From Citrifermentans bremense R1 (GTDB taxonomy: Bacteria > Desulfobacterota > Desulfuromonadia > Geobacterales > Geobacteraceae), in the NCBI RefSeq assembly GCF_000426865.1, contig NZ_AUGE01000001.1, positions 310,001-374,000 of the forward strand: 64,000 nt of DNA, in the 5' to 3' direction. The position numbers and the translations under genes are program-made. The notes below the pieces were generated by a model. The model was not told the DNA's origin. It saw nothing but the letters and a program-made list of their open reading frames with translations, and made no database searches. Of this stretch, positions 59,492 through 64,000 are shown in pieces. Position 1 is the stretch's first letter, and every line of letters begins with the position of its first letter.

Positions 59492-60235
59492 ATGAACCGT
59501 AAATTCTGTGCACTCTTCGCAGTTTTAGCCCTCGTTGCCATCGTTGCCCTCCCGGCATCCGGTTTTGCCGGCTTCATGGATACCCTGACGCAGGGGCTCG
59601 AGAAATTCCGCGGCACTGGGAGCAACTTGGACGATTCCACCATCGTCAAGGGGCTTAAGGAGGCGCTCGCCACCGGCACCACCAAGGCGGTCAAGTCCGC
59701 CTCCCAGCGCGACGGCTACTTCCGTAACGAAGCAATCAAGATTCTCGTCCCCGAGAAGCTCCGCACCGCCACGAACCTCTTGGGCAAGTTCGGATTTCAG
59801 CAGCAGGTGGACGATTTCGAGCTGCGGATGAACCGAGCCGCGGAAAAGGCGGCTCCCATGGCCACCGACTACTTCGTTTCGGCCCTGAAGCAGATGACTT
59901 TCGACGATGCCCGCAAGATCCTGAACGGCGGCGATACCGCCGCCACGGAGTACTTCCGGGGCAAGACCGGCGACAAGATCTTTACCGCCTTCAAGCCGGT
60001 GGTAACCTCCAGCATGCAGGATGTCGGCGCCGCCAATAGCTACGGGCAGCTCCTAAAAAAACTGCAGGCCGTCCCCTTCGGTTCCGCCGCAGTCGAATCG
60101 CTGGACCTCGACAACTACGTCACCGGGAAAGCAGTTGACGGTCTCTTTACCATGCTGGGCGAAGAGGAGAAGAAAATACGGACCGACCCGGCGGCCAGGG
60201 GAACCGAGTTGCTGCGCAAGGTGTTCGGGAAATAG
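59492..60235 (+). CDS. DUF4197 exported protein
   Basis: 247 residues with a Sec signal peptide (to about residue 26, ASGFAG). The mature part matches the DUF4197 pattern: [48 protein letters not shown] and [12 protein letters not shown]-like sequence. Periplasmic or lipoprotein-like helical protein of unknown role. AATCGGAGG precedes the start. Confidence 0.85.
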   Translation: MNRKFCALFAVLALVAIVALPASGFAGFMDTLTQGLEKFRGTGSNLDDSTIVKGLKEALATGTTKAVKSASQRDGYFRNEAIKILVPEKLRTATNLLGKFGFQQQVDDFELRMNRAAEKAAPMATDYFVSALKQMTFDDARKILNGGDTAATEYFRGKTGDKIFTAFKPVVTSSMQDVGAANSYGQLLKKLQAVPFGSAAVESLDLDNYVTGKAVDGLFTMLGEEEKKIRTDPAARGTELLRKVFGK

Positions 60236-60260
60236 TTCCGGCTGTGCAGATAGAGGCCTA

Positions 60261-60716
60261 TTAAAAGTATTTCGCCCCTTCCTTCAGGGTGCTCTCCGAG
60301 ATGGCAATCGCGTCGCCTTTGACCTCTATCGGGAGATAACCGGGGTTGCAGCCGCCAGTGGCGTTAGGCCCAAGACGGTCGATGGCGAACTTCTGGTTGC
60401 AGTTTATGCAGTTCATCACGCTACCTTGCTGTTCATACCCTTTCTTTTCGCGAAAGCAGGAGTCACAGGCGTTAAAGGCGGCTTTGTAACTTCCGTCCGG
60501 GGCTTTGGCCACGAAATAACTGATCTCTTTCCCGTTATCGACGTATTTGTAGAACTTCGCTTGCTCGGTCACCTTGGCAACCGGTATGGTGACCACACCG
60601 CCATCGATCTTCGCCGTCTCGACTTTGGAGCAGCCGAAGAAAGCCACAGATCCCACCAGCACTGCACCTGCAGCAACCGTCCCACGTACCAAACGCCCCA
60701 TTCTTGTTCCTGACAT
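60261..60716 (-). CDS. DUF2318 lipoprotein with cysteine pairs
   Basis: 151 residues. A lipoprotein-type signal ends in VAFFGCSK (Cys29). The body has FKYVDNGKEISYFVAKAPDGSYKAAFNACDSC-like DUF2318 sequence with cysteine pairs CDSC and CINC plus GGCNPGYLPIEV, probable metal or heme ligands. DUF2318 proteins are linked to iron/copper transport and Fe-S membrane proteins. Convergent with the DUF4197 gene. Confidence 0.83.
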   Translation of the reverse strand: MSGTRMGRLVRGTVAAGAVLVGSVAFFGCSKVETAKIDGGVVTIPVAKVTEQAKFYKYVDNGKEISYFVAKAPDGSYKAAFNACDSCFREKKGYEQQGSVMNCINCNQKFAIDRLGPNATGGCNPGYLPIEVKGDAIAISESTLKEGAKYF

Positions 60717-61169
60717 GAAGGTCTCCTATATTCCCGTTATTTTTTCGCGGCCCCCAAAACCTTACATCAACCATGCCAGCACGAGTCGCTACCTCTAAGT
60801 ATCCGAATTCAGGATTTAAGTCGGGAAAAGAAGCTTAACGGCGCAGACGGCACTGAAGAATATTCAAAAGAAGCAGGAGAATAATCTACAGAGATCCAAC
60901 CTGATCCCCCTCTGCCCGTGACGGCTTTCTTTACACTCCACTCCCAACTTTACACCTCTATCACTTACCCTGTTTTCGCTCCCTTAAGCCAGCACGCCGA
61001 GGGACGCAGCTGCCTGTGTCAGAGCCCTCTACCGCTCTTTTTGCTAGGCGCCGGGTTTGCCGGGCATCTCTAAGCAAGTCATTATCACTCGCAATTGGCT
61101 TGATAACAGGGTAGAGTTATGCGGCCTTTGGCGTGGAAAGCGCAGGCTTGACGGATGAGGAATTGAAAC
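60717..61169. other. Intergenic region, no gene seen
   Basis: About 450 bases between divergent genes. No convincing open frame, repeat family copy or strong promoter was recognised. AT-richer than its neighbours. Confidence 0.5.
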
Positions 61170-62267
61170 ATGGCATCACTGGATTTTGAGCAGGAAAAAG
61201 AACTATTCAGGAAGTACTACGAAACGAACCACAAGCAGTTCACTGCGGCCAAGGATGCCTACGTCGGCATTGTCAGGACATTGATCAGGCAAAGCGATGT
61301 GGGCGAGGCCACCAAAATAGAAGGGCGCGTCAAGGACAAAGATGAGTGCATCAAGAAGTTCCAGCGTAAGTACCAGGGCAAGTTGGAGGCCGACGAACAA
61401 CCCTACCGCATCAGCGACTTCATATCCGACCTGATAGGCGTCAGGATCGTCTGTCTCTACGAGGATGAAGTTCCCGTGGTGTCGGAATTGCTGCAGCGAC
61501 ACTTCAATATACTGAACGTTACCGATAAAACCTCCGCAGTGGAAAGTACGGAAGATTCCTTCGGCTACAAAGGTCTGCACATGGACCTGACCCTGAATCC
61601 CGAGGCCGCTTACCCCTGCAAACACCTCCCGGCGGCGGAGATCTGTTTCGAGGTTCAGATCAGGTCCCTGATCCAGGACGCCTGGAGCATGCTGGACCAC
61701 AAGATCAAGTACAAGAGATCGATCCCCGTAGATCTGAAGCGCAGGATCAATGTCCTCGCCGCCCTTTTCGAACTGGCGGACCGCGAATTCAGGGAGATCA
61801 GGAACGCCACTTTGGACCTGATGCAGCAGGCGACGGTCACTCAGATCGAGCCAGCCGACGGCACAGTGGAGGGGTCAGGGCAGGCGGTAGCTGCCGCCGC
61901 AAAAACGGTGAACGTCTTCAACTTCCTCCCCATAGCAGGGCATTTCTTCAGGGATTTCCCTTTCGATGACCAAAAGGTGGACGATTTTGTCCAGGACATA
62001 CTGGAGCGGGACGGCACTTTGCAGAAGGCCGATCTGCACCGGTGCCTGAACGAGAATCTGAAGGTGGTCAGGGAGTACAGCGAGCATGTGATCGCGGAAA
62101 ACCCCAACCGCACCTTCACTGCCTACACCTCGATCAGGCATTGTCTTTATCTCTATAACCAGGAGAAATTCGAGCGGATCTTGTCGAGAAGAAACAGGGA
62201 GCGCTTCGCGGCATGGCTGAAGGTAAACCCGACAACGCAGCAGCTTGTTAATCCGGCTTCAGTTTAA
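61170..62267 (+). CDS. RelA/SpoT synthetase-domain protein with C-terminal extension
   Basis: 365 residues. The first 200 or so are a (p)ppGpp synthetase-type nucleotidyltransferase domain: RVKDKDECIKKFQRKY, DLIGVRIVCLYEDEV (about 89), SFGYKGLHMDL (about 127) and FEVQIRSLIQDAWSMLDH (about 154). These keep the residues needed for catalysis. No hydrolase, TGS or ACT domain is present. The remaining 165 residues are helical and unrecognised (VFNFLPIAGHFFRDFPFDDQKVDDFV). A single-function alarmone synthetase is likely. Confidence 0.85.
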   Translation: MASLDFEQEKELFRKYYETNHKQFTAAKDAYVGIVRTLIRQSDVGEATKIEGRVKDKDECIKKFQRKYQGKLEADEQPYRISDFISDLIGVRIVCLYEDEVPVVSELLQRHFNILNVTDKTSAVESTEDSFGYKGLHMDLTLNPEAAYPCKHLPAAEICFEVQIRSLIQDAWSMLDHKIKYKRSIPVDLKRRINVLAALFELADREFREIRNATLDLMQQATVTQIEPADGTVEGSGQAVAAAAKTVNVFNFLPIAGHFFRDFPFDDQKVDDFVQDILERDGTLQKADLHRCLNENLKVVREYSEHVIAENPNRTFTAYTSIRHCLYLYNQEKFERILSRRNRERFAAWLKVNPTTQQLVNPASV

Positions 62268-62288
62268 TCGCGGGTCGCCTCCCGGCCC

Positions 62289-63482
62289 TTAGCGCGCGGC
62301 AAAGACCGAGGTCGCCCGCAGCTTTAATACCGGACGCGCGCTGAGCGCAGCGGCTACCACACTGACGACCAATACCATGGCAGAGCCGAACAGCGGTGTG
62401 TACCACATCATTCTGAACGGATAACCCGCCATGACAGCCGCTTCGCCGGCAATACCACACAAACCGATACCCAACCCGGTGCCGATCAAGGCGCATACCC
62501 CCGCCTGCGCAAACACCATCAGGAGCAGCACCCGCGGCGTAGTCCCCATCGCGGTCAGCACCGCATACTGCCGCAGGTTCTCCTGGGTGAAGATGTACAA
62601 CATAATCCCTGTCACACCGAAACCCACCGACAACGCCAAAGAAAGCATGGCCGCAATGTCGCCTACGTCTTCCGAATTGACCAGGAGCCAGCGCACCGTA
62701 TCCGCCTTGAAATCGGCCGAGGTGCGGGCCCGGAAACCTGTCGCCTCCTGAATGCGCCGGGCCAGTTCCTGGGCGGTTACTGCCTGAGCGGCGCTGGCAA
62801 GGACAAAGGTTAGTCTGCGCCGTTCAGGCGGCAAGATCCTTTCGGCGTTGCCGAGCGCAAGATAGATCAGCGGCCGCGGCGGAAAACGCGGCACCCCCTG
62901 CGACACTCCCACCACGACGACGCGATGGTCGTTGACCAGCAAATCATCGCCGGACCGCAATTCCCTGCTCGGCACTTCGAGATGCGGACCGTCGTGCGGC
63001 CACTGGTCGGCGGGGTTCGCAGGAGTAGCCAGCTTTCCACTGGTACCGCCGGGATCGACGACCACGGTATCGGGCTGGCGGAGCAGGCGTGAAGAAACGC
63101 CATTCCCTATGGGAGGCACGCCGGCGAGGGTAGCGTCATCGACTCCGATCACCTGGAAGGGCTGGAAGCGCCCGTTCGGAAAGCGCACCTCCGCCGTCCC
63201 CAAGGCGAGCGGCACCCCGGCTTTCACACCGGCGACGCTGCGCACGCGGTTCAGCGCGGACCACGGCATGTTGCATGCCTGGTCGACCGAACTCACCGCA
63301 GGGTCCATGACCCAGACGTCTGCGGTTCCGTTCTCCGTGAGTAGCGCGAATCCCCTCGTCATGAAACCGGCAAAATACGAGGCCGCGAAGGTGACTAGAA
63401 ACGATGTGAAGGCGATACCGAAGACGAGTCCGGCGAATTTTCCCCGGTCGCCGAAGAGCATCTTGAGAGCGACGTAGATCAT
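62289..63482 (-). CDS. ABC transporter permease, FtsX/DevC type
   Basis: 397 residues: N-terminal membrane helix (FAGLVFGIAFTSFLVTFAASYF), large periplasmic MacB-like domain (about 45-270), then three C-terminal helices including MLSLALSVGFGVTGIMLYIFTQENLRQYAVLTAMGTTPR, the FtsX signature. It pairs with an ATPase and a membrane-fusion protein in DevBCA-like exporters; those genes would lie outside the window. It starts one base after the stop of the outer-membrane efflux gene. Confidence 0.87.
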   Translation of the reverse strand: MIYVALKMLFGDRGKFAGLVFGIAFTSFLVTFAASYFAGFMTRGFALLTENGTADVWVMDPAVSSVDQACNMPWSALNRVRSVAGVKAGVPLALGTAEVRFPNGRFQPFQVIGVDDATLAGVPPIGNGVSSRLLRQPDTVVVDPGGTSGKLATPANPADQWPHDGPHLEVPSRELRSGDDLLVNDHRVVVVGVSQGVPRFPPRPLIYLALGNAERILPPERRRLTFVLASAAQAVTAQELARRIQEATGFRARTSADFKADTVRWLLVNSEDVGDIAAMLSLALSVGFGVTGIMLYIFTQENLRQYAVLTAMGTTPRVLLLMVFAQAGVCALIGTGLGIGLCGIAGEAAVMAGYPFRMMWYTPLFGSAMVLVVSVVAAALSARPVLKLRATSVFAAR

Positions 63483-63483
63483 T

Positions 63484-64000
63484 TCACTCACCCTCCCCGT
63501 CTGGAACGCTCCACCCCCCGCCGAGCGCCTTGTACAAAGCAACCAGGGCGAGCAAAAGGTTTGTCTCGCTCTGCGCCAGCTCGCCTTGCGCCTGTAACAG
63601 GTTGCGCTCAGCCACGAGCACCTCACGGAAGTCCGTGAGCCCGCCCTGGTACCGCCCACGGGCGAAAACGACACTAAGCCTATCTGCGTCCACCGCCTTT
63701 ATCAGGGCTGCGCGCCTGTCCGCTTCATCCCGGTAACCGGCGAGGGCATTCTCCATGTCCTCCAGGGCGTCCAGGATCACCCGCCGGTACGCGATCAAGG
63801 CCTGCTGCTCTTGGGCGTCGCGCACCTCGATCCTGGCCACGATCCTGCCGCGCTGGAAGATCGGCCAGATGATGGAGGGACCGATCGACCACAACACGCT
63901 GCCGCGGTCGAAGAAGTCGCCAAACTCCTCGCTAGCCAGGGCGAGAGAACCCGACACGACGAACCTCGGGTAGAGATCGGCTTTCGCAACGCCCACCCTG
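63484..64000 (-). CDS. TolC/OprM-type outer-membrane efflux protein, partial (N-terminus outside window)
   Basis: The last 171 residues of an RND-type outer-membrane factor. RVGVAKADLYPRFVVSGSLAL enters at the window edge, then come SIGPSIIWPIFQRGRI, RRVILDALEDMENALAGYRDE and GLTDFREVLVAERNLLQAQGELAQSETNLLLALVALYKALGGGW, the typical C-terminal coil and strand. With the adjacent permease it forms an export system. Confidence 0.88.
   Translation of the reverse strand, partial: RVGVAKADLYPRFVVSGSLALASEEFGDFFDRGSVLWSIGPSIIWPIFQRGRIVARIEVRDAQEQQALIAYRRVILDALEDMENALAGYRDEADRRAALIKAVDADRLSVVFARGRYQGGLTDFREVLVAERNLLQAQGELAQSETNLLLALVALYKALGGGWSVPDGEGE

Overview
The window is a GC-rich stretch of a strictly anaerobic, Geobacter-type deltaproteobacterial chromosome (Desulfuromonadia). 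This rests on gene content: a p-cresol methylhydroxylase of the Geobacter double-flavoprotein kind, c-type cytochromes, a Rieske/cytochrome b module, aldehyde:ferredoxin oxidoreductase, indolepyruvate:ferredoxin oxidoreductase, ATP-driven radical dehydratase-type proteins and two sigma-54 activators. No rRNA, tRNA, CRISPR array, phage or insertion sequence was found. Several short palindromic repeat families are scattered between, and sometimes inside, genes.

Region 1 (1-25.8 kb, almost all on the minus strand). A partial Cache-domain sensor lies at the left edge. Then, read right to left from a candidate sigma-54 promoter near 25970, comes a long aromatic-oxidation locus. It encodes a polytopic membrane protein, a GltD-like Fe-S flavoprotein, cytochrome b (two parts), a Rieske protein, a tetraheme cytochrome, the PCMH cytochrome, a Tat-exported small protein, PCMH alpha and alpha', an outer-membrane channel, butyrate kinase, an SDR, AOR, a MoaD-like protein, phosphate butyryltransferase, TatA and a MarR regulator. 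A xanthine-dehydrogenase-family hydroxylase (three subunits) follows with maturation genes xdhC, yqeB, yqeC and mocA and a TauE-type permease. The likely job is oxidation of p-cresol or another 4-alkylphenol to aldehyde or ketone and acid, with electrons passed through cytochromes to a quinone-linked membrane complex.

Region 2 (25.8-28.5 kb). A 1-kb control region holds a sigma-54 promoter, a probable enhancer inverted repeat and a repeat element. A divergent XylR/DmpR-type sigma-54 activator follows.

Region 3 (28.7-46.5 kb, minus strand). A second catabolic block starts with a BadF/HgdC-type activating ATPase and a single dehydratase-like Fe-S protein. It continues with ADP-forming acyl-CoA synthetase, thiolase, enoyl-CoA hydratase, 3-hydroxyacyl-CoA dehydrogenase, CoA-transferase, IorAB, an ACT-domain protein, a PanE-like reductase and the DUF485/ActP permease pair. 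A PAS-GAF sigma-54 activator lies upstream; three copies of a near-palindrome and a weak -24/-12 site precede the first gene. The substrate is unknown: a 2-oxo, 2-hydroxy or branched or aryl acid is likely.

Region 4 (46.6-50.7 kb). Radical SAM protein, VWA/MoxR pair and IclR regulator. Region 5 (50.7-52.5 kb) is AT-richer and poorly characterised, with an unusual array of TATATA palindromes ahead of a coiled-coil/winged-helix gene. Region 6 (52.5-56.4 kb) is a heavy-metal P-type ATPase island with small HMA-like and PacL-like membrane proteins. Region 7 (56.6-64 kb) holds housekeeping and miscellaneous genes: a DUF1835 protein, cmoAB, a DUF4197 protein, a DUF2318 lipoprotein, a RelA/SpoT-domain protein, an FtsX/DevC-type permease and the end of a TolC-type efflux protein.
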